Of a stretch of DNA of 64,000 nucleotides, positions 51,651 to 64,000 are shown piece by piece. Position numbers and translations under genes: made by a program. Within the stretch, counting starts at the first letter, position 1. Every line of letters begins with the position of its first letter. Under the pieces are notes generated by a model that searched no databases, was not told the DNA's origin, and saw only the letters and a program-made list of their open reading frames with translations. Source of the DNA: Rachycentron canadum (Eukaryota > Chordata > Actinopteri > Carangiformes > Rachycentridae); NCBI GenBank assembly GCA_038496675.1, contig CM076651.1:7171690-7235689 (forward strand), in the 5' to 3' direction.

Positions 51651-54600
51651 GTGAGTCCTTTGGTGCTTCTTCGCTCCAGCTATGGGCAGCTACATATTCA
51701 TTCTTAAAAGCTTGCTCCCCAAGTGCTCAACTGTAGCATGTTGGGTTTGGTTGCTTATGTGTTTGATTAGACTGTCACAAGCAGGAGGAAAATAGCAACA
51801 CTTCATTTTGCTCTAGGTTCATATTTCCATCTTGATTTTATTAAGTCATTACGTTCATTATTGTATTAGCAGTTCAGCTCAGACTAACAACCAATTATTT
51901 AGCAAGCGCATTGTACAGTGGCTGTTTTTCATTAAGATGTGGCCTTGATAGCGAGTGAATTTCTTTACTGAAGATCACACAGATAGACAATGAATGCTTT
52001 TTGCACTTTCCTTCTTGAGCTATTACAGCTGATATTCATGCTACACTGCTCCCCCTCAATTTGATCCATGCGATTGTGCCCCCTGTGAAATTGCACTGAA
52101 TAGAATATGACCGAAACATTACGGTCGAACTTTTGTTTTCATCAGGCGGATGTGAGCCACAGTTATGGTAAATAATTATGATCTCGGGATTCAACAGAGG
52201 AGAGGAAGCCGAATGCTGTCAGAACTTCAAAGGGAGAAGTCGCTGCATGAGCGTGCAGGTCCTTGGTGTCTGTTATTTCCTCTATGCGCCGGTGCACCTC
52301 AAGCATATCAGCAAGAGGTCTTTTCAATACTCTCAATATTGTGAGTCAGAGGACTTCCTGTTCCAGCACCTTCATTTTATTACTCATGTCTGCACATGTG
52401 TATAGGAGGAGAAAAAAAAATTAAAAAAAATAAAAAACAGAAAAGGACCCTCACAAATAGGATATCTTCCAGAAAGTGTTCTCATGTCAACAAAAGGGAA
52501 ATGGAATTAATATTTCAAATGTGCATTCAGGAACCTCTTTGGAGAAAACGAGTTCAAAGCGAAAAATCCAAATCCTTCAGGACCCTGTGCTACTAGAAGT
52601 GTAAATGCCCTGTCATTCCATTTACCATAGTATGGCTAGCCCTCACTCCTGGATAAATGAGATGCCAGTTTTATGAGAGGAGGATGGGATGCCTGTCTGG
52701 ATTGATTCTGACACTGGGACATTTGTTCTGTGCTGTGTGTTGTGTGCCTGTTGGATTGGTGGGAGGATTGGGGTTGACGGGTCATGAATTGGTGGCAAGA
52801 AGGCCATTGGTTGCAGACCACTGGGCCAATCATTAAAGGCAGCGAAATGCCACAAGTTCACGGTGACTGGTATTACCAGAGGAAATCGAGATTACAGAGG
52901 GCGAGAGATCAGTTGTGTCCTTGCCAATAGAAATTTAGATCTATAGGAAGATGTTGTTTAGGGAAGCACAAGTCAATCACACGTAGTGACTTTGGGGACA
53001 GCTAAATTGCGACTTGATCTTTGTAGCCTTGCAGCAAACACAAACCCCAAGATATATTATTAGTCGTAAATAACACACAGAGCCGGAAAAGTAGATTCCA
53101 CATTTATCTGCAGGATTGTGTTGATCACTCCAAATTTGTTCTCAGCAATTATTTCTTCTGACAGCGTATAAGAAACTGCTTCACCCATGCTCCAACATAT
53201 TGGCAGCCTTATTGCAAAGACTGTGTGTCCAGAAGTCCATTAGCTGGATGACCCTTTCATAGACGCTTGTGTATGCTCAGTGATTCAGACGAGACGGCCT
53301 GCCTTTCACCCTACAGCTGTACTTACAGATTGGTGCCTGCCACTCTCTCAGATATGCTTAGGGCTGTTCTCTGCTTTCTCGGTACAGGCAGTGTCGTTCT
53401 CTGCGGTATGATTCATAAGGTGGTGTATTTATTTGGTGCAAAGAGCGTGAACGGTGCACAAAAGAGAACAGATTGTGTTTGTCATGCATCTGTAAAGTAC
53501 CGGGCAGAGATGTTGCTTTTGGGGTCGTGAATTTTCCGACCCCAGAACATGTCTATGGGAAACCACAGACAGAGCTTTTTTTTTTTTGTCTGAAACGTTG
53601 ACTCTCTGAAGAAAAAATAAACTCCTACTCGCATCAATTTTAAAAACTTAATTCAGTAGCTGAAAATGTGACAATATGCTCTGCAGGCCTGACAAAATTT
53701 CACTTTTTCAGTTTGTGTTTTGTCTGATATTTGGTAAAGATAGAAATATATGCTTCAGAGCAGCAAGAACAAAGGTGCGTTGAATGTGTAGCGCGTCAGT
53801 CTATTTCCAGTGGAAGAAATAGTGCCATTGGTGATGCAGTTCATGTGGAGGTGTTAGCAGAGTGTATGACAAAGAGTTGATAGCATCTGCCTGAGCTGGC
53901 CTTGCTCCCTCATGAACTCACTCCCACCAACAGTTGGTTTTGCAGGGTCAAACCGTTCATAACTGAAAGGTCATTGATTCTCGAACACTGCGTGGATAAT
54001 GCCTCTTCACGTGGCCACTGTAAGACATGTGGATGCGAGTGTACGTGCATATCGAGATGAGCTATGGAGAGAAGCAGAAATTAGAAGTAACTCACTTGTA
54101 AGTATCCACTGTATATTATAATTTATTCAGACTTAAGTCATAAATACTTAACTCTGTGTGATATCCATTTCACTGTCTTCCTCTCTCCCCACACTTTTAC
54201 CTACTATGATTGTCCTCTGTAGTTACCCTTCTCCTCCCTCCTCAGCCCTGCCAGTGCCTCCTAAGGATGTGTGGATGTAATTTCAATGTCAAGCAACTTT
54301 AATATCAGTTTTCTTCTAATATATGGAGTATCCCTATAATTTCATTTTTCTCCCCACAGTGAAAATACCATTTGAATCCGTCATGTCTCCTTTTCAGTAG
54401 CTTTGGTGAGGAGTAGAGGATAAGGACATCCCCCACCACCACCCCCATGCGCGCCAACAAAAGAAACCACTCGTTGGTAAAGCTCACAATGAAACAAACA
54501 TGAAAAATGGATTTTCGTCTGTCACAAACAAAGGTTGTATCCTCTATGCACTGTTTTAGACACTGACAATTTAATAGCCTTATATAATGTATCCTGGAGG

Positions 54601-56049
54601 CACATTATTTTGACATACATCTTCCTCCACCCCTCCCCTAGACGTCCTCTCAACCATGCTCTCACTAGTGTCATCACTGCATTCGCCGCAGTGCCAATGG
54701 AAAGTGGCGTGCAGCCTCGGCCCGAGGCCCCCCCTCACATCTGGAGCTCAGCAAACCCACTTTGTCCTGATGTTGTTCCAGATGTCTCAAAAAGCACTGA
54801 CCACTCTCTGAAACACCAGAAACTTCTTATTCTCTTATTCGCCTTAAAAGTGGATTTCTTTTGCTTTAATTGCTCTGTTGTAAAAAAAAAAAAAGAGAGA
54901 GAGATAAAGTTTGCGCAGCCTTGTTGTATCATACATTATACTAGGAACACACTTATTCATGTCATTTCCTTAGTTGGCCCTGAAAGAAAAATATATTCTT
55001 AAGAAAATGAATCTCAGGACAATCAGTGCCCTAATTATTACTGTATGCTCACAGCTACAAATAGGTTTTACATATTTCAGTATTTCCCATTTATTTCCCT
55101 CTTTCAGGGTATGAATTATTCATAAGAGAGAGCTCTTCTAAGCTTATGGATATTTGTTTAAACAGCATGTTTAATTGAAGTCTTTCAGCCAATTCTGTAC
55201 AGGGGCTATGGTTTGTGGTCACAACGCTTATATGCAAAATGAATTTCTGAGGCCCACAGCTTAATTAATTAGCCAGCTTTCTCTCTCCCATGTCTACACC
55301 AGCTGTTTTTTGTCTTAGCCAGAGTCCCCAAGCATTAATATAAGGGGGTGTTGAGGGAACACAAAGTTCATGGTTCAGAACACATTGAAGTGGTGGTGTC
55401 ATTGCCTTTTTTGGAACGGCGAGGAAAATGAAAGGCTAAATTTGTTGTCATTTATTTTTGCCCACAGATCTCGCACTTTTTTAACACAAACCAAGCTAGA
55501 AAGCAGAATCACATTGCTTGTATACTTCAAAGAACATACCAATAAAACTTACTCAGCTCTCTCAGTCCAGCTGTTATATTGCGTGTATTTATTCTGTTGC
55601 ACACGGGCGACAAAACACAAATTAGTCAGCACAGTAATCACAAATCAGTCACTGCTGGCAGCTGTCTGCTATTTTGCTGTCAAGCTCATGACCTCTGAGC
55701 TTACACTGTCAAACTCATGCTCTAGTTCTGTTTCTGAAATATCTGACTGATCATTTTGCACAAAAATATATTCCTCATCATCAGTTGCTTCAGGCATCAT
55801 CATTTTTAGATTTACTGTCATGTTGCTTGAACAGTAGGCTCACACAAAGACACCTCATCCTTGTGTCTGGATTTATTCATAGCATCAGTGACTCAAAATG
55901 AAGAAGACAAGGAAACACAGCAAAAAAAAAAAAAAAAACGTCTCTCTTACATACCTTTAGCTTCTAAGGATCAACCTTTTTTAGAAAGAAACATTAGAAC
56001 AGGCCTACAGCTCAATGCAATGCAATCGCTAACCTGCGTGTGTGTCACA

Positions 56050-56140
56050 AGTACAATCATTTTAGTTTAGCATGTTAGCATGCTAACACGCTAAATAGCA
56101 CTGAACACATAGAGAGATGTCATTAATGTTGCAGGTATAG
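56050..56140 (+). repeat. Fragment of the same interspersed repeat as at 13.97 kb
   Basis: It shares TTTAGTTTAGCATGTTAGCA and the following GCTAAATAGCACTGAACAC-type block, then a GTCATTAATGTTGCAGGTAT block. The 3' two thirds of the element are missing. The two copies differ at many positions, so both are old. Confidence 0.5.
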
Positions 56141-56184
56141 TCATGTTGTAATGTGCTCCCTGGTCTTAAATACACGTGGTTTGT

Positions 56185-56204
56185 CATATTATATTATATG
56201 ATCT

Positions 56205-56282
<78 letters not shown>

Positions 56283-56328
56283 CATATATATATATATTAT
56301 ACAGTATATTATATGATATTATATGAAC
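56185..56328 (+). repeat. Compound (TA)n(TG)n(TA)n microsatellite in a palindromic AT-rich context
   Basis: About 11 TA units (56204-56225), 28 TG units (56226-56281) and about 8 TA units (56284-56298) are flanked on both sides by near-mirror ATTATATGAT-type sequence. The arms can pair as a hairpin or cruciform with the TG tract in the loop. Confidence 0.9.
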
Positions 56329-59300
56329 AGTCAATGAAATGTCACAAACCTAAATGTTCACTGGGAGACCTGGAGTTTGTAAAACACTGCTAAACTGCAT
56401 GTTTTATGATAATAAGGCTGTAATTATTTGGATCACCGGCTGACGTAAATAAAAAAAATGCACTAAACTGAATCTGTACCAGCTCCTCAGGATGACATTT
56501 ACATTCACATTCCTGTAAGTGCAAATTGTATTTAGGTGGTATTTACTGTTTAAGAAGTGCTGAGAAGAGTGGGAGACATTTTGCCTCACAATAACACCGA
56601 TTGTTTTTAACCACTTTGCCTCTGTAACACATCCTCTTGGGGGTATTAGCGAGGTTTTTGTTTTGTTCAGTAGTTAGCAGCAATTTTCTAAATATGTTGT
56701 TGCGACAGCTGATATAGCTGAAGGATAGCTGACTCCAAAAACCCTGAGTTCTGATACCATGGTTCAGTTTGCTTTAATCCAGAAATAGTCGAAGACAAAG
56801 CTCAGCTATTACAGAAAGATTCCTTTTGTTGTGTGCAAACAGGAAGCCAAATAAATGCCTTTTTCTCTCAAATTAAACAGTGTTCAGAGAAGCTTTTGAG
56901 CCTTCTGAGCATTTATCTGATCTAAAAACGAATTACAGGCTTCTTAACAGAGTTTATGGGTAACATAAATTTTTCATACTAATTAATGTATAATGATGAT
57001 GTTAGGTGTAATTATTATTAAACTTTCATCACTCTGAAATGTGCATGGAACCGGGGGCGGGTTTAGAGACTTTTGAGTGGGGATCCAGCCATGGGGATTT
57101 AAAGAAGGGGAGGTACGTTTGTAAAGATGTGTAAAGATTAGTATCTAAAGAGCTAAGCCTTGGCAATAATAAAGTGTGCACTATTAATAATAATATTGTT
57201 AATTCAGTGTGATAAACAAGTGCCAAATTAACCTCTGTGTTAAAATGAACAGGAAAGTACCAAAGAGCCCTTGAACAGATTATGAGATGGGTCCCTGATG
57301 CAGGTGGCATCTCTTTTTAGTCATTTTACGTTGTGCATCTTGTTGTGTGTCATTTTGCTATATCTATTTATAGTGTTGTTCTGCCTCTTTTCTGCCATTG
57401 TGTGTCTCTGCTGTTGTTTCTTTGAGGTTGTTTCGCACCTTTTTGCTGTCATGTGACAAGCACAGGCTGCGGTTCAGTGGCCTTGAGCCTGTAACCAATT
57501 AGCTTATTCAGTAATGGGGGGGGCAACTGGCCCATGCGTCAAAGCCCATCCAGCGACACAACCACATACAGCCTGTGAAAACATAGGTTCAATAAACTAT
57601 GATAATCTGCAGGGCAACACAGGAAGTAGTAACGTCTACATGTGCAAAATTTCATAATGTTATAGTCTAATTGTTATTTACACAATGATTTGCGAAGCCC
57701 AGTTGCGAGAAACAGCTTTTCAAACAGTCCACAAACACAACACGAAAGCAGCCTTCGTCTCACAAATGGGTCTGTAAGTATAGGTCAGCACAGAGAGCGA
57801 GAGATCAGAATTGAGAGTGGACTGTACAGCAGTAAATACACCAGCAGACATATTCAAACAGGCTTTATCTCCCTTCACTTAATGTTTCTGTACTAAACTT
57901 CTGTAGATCTGAGCTGAACACACAGTACTTTAATTAGAGTATTAGAATTTCTGATCAAAGTGGAGCAGAAAAAAAAAAGCTTTACAACGTCATACAGTCA
58001 GATGGCTCCCTGTTGTCTTCTGCCTGCCACTTAAACTGTAAAACCTGACTACTTTGGAAACTAACTGGGGGCTATGCTGGGAGCTCTGGTCTTGAACCCA
58101 CGCTGCTTCTCTGCTGTTGTCTGCAGAGTTGGAGCTGCCAGACGCACAACTATTTGTCATTTGGATTGGATTTGGAATTGCATATTCTTTTATTATGAGA
58201 TTTGTTTGTTTTCAACCTTGCAATTCGTGTCACAAGTCAGCAACAGTCCACTGCTGGACTGTGTGAGTGGGTTTAAGTTTGTTGAACACACCGACACATG
58301 AATGCTGAACGGGTGGACAGGACTGAAGAGAGCGTAGTTTGCTGGAGAGGGAGACAGACATGAGGGAGATGATGGCCACATAGAACCAGAGTGGGCGGCT
58401 CAGCCTGCTCCACTGGGTCGATCACAACGGCATAGCCATTCTCTCTCTCGCTCTCTCCCTCCCTCTTGTTTTTCGCTCTGTTTCCGTCTGATGTTTTTAT
58501 TTATTTATTTCTTCTTTTTTCTTCCACACTCGGCCACCGGCCCAATTTGTGTAACTGCCCACCGGGAAGATTCCCACTTCTCCCAACGACCACTCAAAGG
58601 TTGCCAGCCAGATTCTGGCCACCCCTGCACATCCCTCTGTCTCTCAAAGCCAGAGCAGTAAACATAAACTTATCCGAGGCACTTCACATCACAGCAACTG
58701 GATTCTGTACATTATTCGCTTTGCTCTGCTCCACTTGGAGTCAAACCCTCAAACCCACTGAGCTACAGGATATCAGACTATAGTAATTCCCGACACAGTG
58801 ACGGCAATTCTAATTTCCCTTGATTAATAACATGAAAAAAAAAATAATCAGCCTCGACCTCTTTTCATCTTTTATTCCTGCACCAGAGAATCAAAACAAG
58901 CCCTCACAATGGAAAGGCTCACACCATCACCACACTTCTCAGTAATTGTTGATGTCAGTGGTTGCATGAGCCTGTGTGGGTTCACGTGTGAGCACCGTTC
59001 CTCTTTAATTCAACATTTTCCCCTTGAAACAAAAACTACTGGTGAATTAATGATAGCTTGTGCTCCCACTGTTTGTAAATATTATATCAGGGAGTTCAGA
59101 CCTTCTTGTCTAATGTGTACTGAGAATTATTCCAGCAAATATGCTCCCTGCCAAGGTAAAAGGCTACCCTGCTGTCAGGTTTTCCCCCTTAACCCGCATT
59201 ACGTGGAAGTGTAGAGCTGTAGCAAGTTTGTCACAGGCTGTTCTCTCTCCCTCGCTGGCTTTTTGTTAAGGATGTTCAAGGTGTGGCAGCCCTCAGGCTG

Positions 59301-61317
59301 TCCCTGCTCTTTAGACGACGAACAGGGTTTTTGTCACTCCACTGCTGGCCATTTGTGGTGGGATTTCAATGTGTTTTTGAGGATTGCGTGACCCAGTTGT
59401 TGGACACATTGTTTATTAAAATCTTGTTAGAACTGGGTCTGGAGAGTTTGAGTTGTTTCGTATGACTAACAACCCGTCCTCCCCAAGCAATATCAGTCTG
59501 GAGAAAGACTACTTCTATTAATTCATCCTCTTGGTGAAAATGGGACCTAATTTTCTCATTTTTGATTTTCTCAATGAAAGACTTTTTTTTTTTTCACAGA
59601 ATGGATTTGTGCTGGAGAGATCATTTCATATGGCATTGCCTTTGTGGTAGCCTATTTTAAATGCTTGGCAAGAATATGAAATTCATTATCATTACTTAGA
59701 CCTCATTAAACTGAAAAGAAGCATCTCAACTTACTAATTGGTTCCAAGGGGGAGGGTGGTATGAGAATAAGCAAAGTAATTAATATTGGGTTTATCAGGC
59801 TTTATTGCAGATTTCAGGGCTTTTTATTTATTTTTTATTTCCTGCTCTAATATCTCCTTGTTGTGTCATAAGTCTTCTGGCATATTTACACTACAGATCC
59901 AATTACCTTTCCTGTAGAAGCTGGAGTATGCATGTGTGAGAGTGGTGGACAAAAGTGGGAAAATACACGTTTGTCAAATATGAGCAACATAATGAAACGA
60001 CTGACAAGAAGAAATTAAATGACAATAAAGATACAGAACATGTAATTTGTTTTTGGGGAATTTTTTTTTCTGTTTTGTTTTTATAGGTTCTATTATGAAC
60101 TGATACTGCATCCTCTCATTTGACAAAATTTAATGAGGCGCTCAGAAAAACAAGCAGAGCTGTGACGTCTAATTCGAAACAAGCTGAAAATGTGGTACTA
60201 TTTACCAATGCCTGCTCTATACCTTTCTTGATCTCAGAATGCTGTGATTAAAATGATCATGTGACAGTCTGTGCTGCGGTTTCATACTGAATAAGTAAAG
60301 AACCACCCCCCTGCAATTTCTCCCCTTATCAGCTTGCAAGTCTTGCATGATCAGCGGTAGCAACCCCTCAAAGTACATGTCATGCAACGTGAAAGGTCAT
60401 TTAGCCTTTGTATTATGCATTATTACACAGTTTACATGTTGCAGGCACATTGTCAGACTGGCAGCAAGAAGGCCAGCAGTCACATCAGAGGCGAGCAGCT
60501 GTTCTCTAAAGGATCTCTGAGTCGAATCCATCTCTGTTTCCTTTTCTTCCTCGCTGAATGTAAGGCTTTCATCAGAGCAGGCAATCTAAAAATATGAAAT
60601 ACCAGTTTTGGACACTTGCCAGTCAGGGGAAAAAATGGCTAGATAGAAGGAGCAGCTTGACATTTAAAAATGAAGGACATTGCACTGATAGGAGACATAT
60701 TTTTACATTGTAATTTTTCTGTTTGCCCACTTTCAAAAACTCAGAAGTGAGCATGTGCTTGGAGGGGATAATGCATGTTGTTTATGTGTGTTTCATGGAC
60801 GGAAAGGCTGCTGTGCGATTGCTGTTGAACAGTGCATTGCTGTCACGGAACAAGCCACACACCGCCACCAAAAACGTCAAATAACCATGGGCGTTTTTTT
60901 CATGCGCTGGTCCTACTCATTGAAAGTCAGAATAGCGTTTAATGCCCTTGATCAGGACCAGTCTTGCAGTGTCCTGGGCCTGGGCTGTGTGCGACAGCAG
61001 ACACGACAGGCTTTGAGGCTCACATGCAAATGAAAAAGCCATTCCCGACTACTCGAGGCTTCCTCTGCGCCATGCAGTTTTCATGCATCTTAAAACAACA
61101 CCAGCTCTCCTCTGCGAGTAGTCTTTTTGCATTTCAATAAAGTATCACCCATCTTTGGCCCACTGCACAGGACCAATCTTATAGCCTCCTTGTGTGATAC
61201 GCTGTCAAAACCGCCAGCCATATTTCATGAATTTCTATGGTTTTATTTGTCATGGACAGTGCTTTTTTTTTCAGAGTAGAAATTGGTAGTTTTCTTTGCT
61301 TGTAAATTGTTTTGATC

Positions 61318-61339
61318 TCTTTCTCTCTCTCTCTCTCTG
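61318..61339 (+). repeat. Short (CT)n microsatellite
   Basis: About ten CT units, nearly uninterrupted, in the presumed TAFA intron. Confidence 0.85.
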
Positions 61340-64000
61340 GTGAGCACATGCACTCTCTCTTACAAACACACACAAGTGTAAACTTGGAGCACAGAGATGC
61401 AAGAAAGCTAGTTTGTTGGGGGAAAAAAATATCCTCATGTGTTGCCACCTTTAATATCTGTGTCTTTCCCCAAGCTCTGTTAATTCTCTAAACGCTTCAA
61501 ACTCTCAAGTTTACATCAGCACATAGTCCTCTGCATTTTCTCCAGCCTTCAAACAAATTTGTCTCACAGTTTACAACTATATATCGCTCATTTTCACCTA
61601 AGAATTTATGTCTAGAATAACAACAGTACTACAGGGACTTCAGATGTTTTCACAGAAGGTAGGAGAAAAAATAGTCACTCAATTTGACACCATGCAGTCA
61701 CATATTTTGTGCCTCTCACTGTCTTCCATCTGCATTAATTTGACATTCTCTAATCTGGCACTCCCATTTCCTGTCAGCACCAGAACTGCTGTAGCCCGCT
61801 GGTTCAGAAGTCTGCAGAGAGCATGCACAGAGAGAAAGTGAAGCCTATTATGGGTCACCTTGGATTCATTTCCCATTAAAGGGTGAGCATGCTGCTCTAA
61901 AACGGGGGAACACTGTGGTTTGGAGATCAGGGCCTGCTGTCTCTTGTAAATGACTTTTATGCTACAAAGTAATTAACCACAGGTACGGACTCCGTGTCTG
62001 CGGTGACTCACATGCGACATGGACTCTGAGTTTATGGGGAGTTGTCGGATGTCATTCAGTCATCAAGATACACTTCAATGTGTGTGTGAGTGTGCACATT
62101 CAGTATGGGGTGTATACATAATACTGCTGGCTGCCAATCACTGGCATCCAAAGCCCCAGGAGAGAAACAGGTTACCTGCTAAATTGAGTCCCTCAGGCTT
62201 TCCATTTGGTTTGTACATGGAGTGTTACATTGACTACTCTAGGTGCTTTCCTTTCAGTGCTATACTGTATTCATTAAGTCCACATATTGCACTTAGATTA
62301 TAAGGTTTTACTCAAATGATAGATGGTGTTCAGAAACCCTCTATAACAAGTAGATTTTTTTTTTTTTTTTTTTCATGTACTGTCTGTTGAACGCTTGGAA
62401 CAGATGGCAGAGAAGTGTTGCCATTCAGACGGTATACTCGCTATCAGCATCTCCAGAGACAACTGCACAGTCGGGGCTCATTACAGTAGACGGCGAGTCA
62501 TTGCATACTTATTGCGTAGTGACATTTCTATTGAGATAGACTGACCATTTTCCTCTGTGCAAAGGCTGTTTCATCACGTTTGAAGAACCATTTACTGGTC
62601 CCACATGAACTCTGCTCACATTCATTAGGCAGGCAAAACCGCAGATCTGCAGACATCCAGAATCGCTGCTACACGCCCATGTCATGCATGATTTGACAGC
62701 ATCTGCCTTCATCCAGGCTCGTGCTGCCCATAACTCATCGGATTTCGATGCAGTGTTGTTGGCCTCCGGCATGACTCATTGTGCCAGAGACTCAACGGTA
62801 CTCGCACTCCATCCAGCAGCTGAGACACCACTGACGCCAGGTGTTGTCTTCTGTACCTATAATAGCATCACAGTTAAGTGCGCTGACAAATTTCCATGTG
62901 TTACACCTGAACGAGGAAGATCCCCGTGTGAGAATTTGTGTAGGGTTTCTTTGGTTTCACAGAAGTCGTTGATGAATCTCACTCTCTAGGTGGAAAAACT
63001 AGACATGACCAAGACAGACACAGATAATGGTTTACGGAGATGAGCCCAGAACTTAAATGAGCTTTTTTCGCATATTTTTGCACCTGATATTGTAATTTAT
63101 CCTCAAATATTATACTACTACTATTTCTCTATCACACAAGAGTGAAAATAATCATCTTCGTGTTTGAAAAACACGAAGTGGACCTATAGCTCATGGTACC
63201 AGTCAGTGATGAATCATTTAAAAGCGATTTTTTTTTATTCTGATGTTGGAAAATTGGTACGGTATCAGACAGCTGGCACCAGACAGCCCTACTACATAAA
63301 ATGTAGTGCATTGCATTAATGTGTTATTAATTTTTGACCTTAGAAACAACAGTTGAAAACACTCTCACCACAATTGTATTTGCAGTGTTTCTTTTCTTAA
63401 GTTTAAGCTCCTCACAAATGTTTGAGTGAGCCTTCAATATCATATCACATGATCCGTAACATGAAACCAAAAACTGGACTTTTAAACTTTGCTAAAAAGT
63501 AATAATACAACAATGTAAATAAATAAATAAATAAAGTACTGTAGAACGGGCCATTTCTGGCAATAATTAGGTCTAGAAATTCTTATTTCCATAAAACAAG
63601 TGAATAATTATGTGAGTGGAATAAGATTTCAGTTTTTCACACTGTTTTTAATTCAAACAAACCTGTTTAAAGAAGCAGCTGCATCTTGAAACGAGAAAGT
63701 ACGACACATGTTCCTGCACTGCAATTATGAAAAATTAAACAGTTTGAGAAAATGCCTGAAGCAAACTGCTTTGCATTGACAGTAAAATAAAGGGGTTAGG
63801 ACTAAAATCACTTGAATAAATCAATTAAATCATTATTTAAAAAGCTATTATATAGTGGGGTTCAAAAGTCTGAGCTCACTCTCCCTTGGGTGGAAAAGTG
63901 TTATCAGACTTCTGAACCACACTTTATGTTCTGTGTGCAAGTGTAGTAACTATGGTTATATCTTGATTCTAGTACTGCTCAATCTGTACTTCGGCACTTT

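Larger units (their letters stand above)
51651..64000 (+). other. Presumed first coding intron of the TAFA-family gene
   Basis: No further exon was recognised on either strand; mammalian TAFA genes have very long introns. The interval holds repeats near 56.05-56.33 kb, CT and poly-T runs near 61,321 and 62,356, and AT-rich stretches with homeodomain-type motifs (for example TTAATTAATTAG near 55,260). All open frames are short and lack recognisable domains. Confidence 0.5.

Noticed and set aside
54535..55002. 155-residue open frame
   Set aside because: Includes a Lys run from a poly-A tract and no recognisable motif; mixed composition typical of chance.
55370..55750. 126-residue open frame
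   Set aside because: No signal, domain or conserved motif; lies in presumed intron without supporting splice sites.
58466..58783. 105-residue frame with hydrophobic start resembling a signal peptide
   Set aside because: The hydrophobic run is from a T-rich stretch; the rest has no domain and no splice partner.
1..64000. tRNA, rRNA, CRISPR or prokaryotic mobile elements
   Set aside because: None recognised on reading both strands; a covariance-model scan would be needed to exclude small RNA genes.

Overview
The window looks like nuclear DNA from a ray-finned (teleost) fish. Genes are intron-rich with GT..AG introns, spacers hold microsatellites and degenerate teleost-type repeats, and the reconstructed proteins are vertebrate. 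There is no operon, CRISPR array or phage. No previously undescribed system was found. The most unusual points are a neurofascin-type gene sitting where mammals have NRCAM, and a repeated motif in the N-terminal half of PNPLA8.

Layout. (1) 1.3-11.0 kb, minus strand: a neurofascin-type L1-family adhesion molecule rebuilt exon by exon. It has 24 coding exons whose phases all join and predicts 1150 residues: signal peptide, six Ig, four FNIII, one membrane segment, and a cytoplasmic tail with FIGQY. (2) 16.2-21.0 kb, minus: pnpla8 (iPLA2-gamma), 8 coding exons, 893 residues, with patatin motifs intact. (3) 23.3-24.7 kb, minus: a 3-exon, 171-residue DUF393/DCC-family protein with a CxxC motif and a likely mitochondrial presequence. 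(4) 27.1-29.9 kb, plus: slc16a7-type monocarboxylate transporter (MCT2), 4 coding exons, 482 residues. (5) 30.3-49.8 kb: about 20 kb with no convincing gene, holding repeats and a few exon-like segments. (6) 49.8-64 kb, plus: the 5' end of a TAFA (FAM19A) secreted chemokine-like gene. A probable non-coding first exon is followed by the signal-peptide exon at 51,509-51,650; the rest of the window appears to be its next intron.

The genes do not form one pathway. Gene order combines a block like human 7q31 (NRCAM-PNPLA8, both on one strand) with a block like human 12q14 (SLC16A7-TAFA2). That comparison rests on recalled human maps.

Exon boundaries were read by eye from splice consensus, reading phase and family resemblance. 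No alignment or transcript data were available. UTR limits, transcription starts and repeat family names are tentative.
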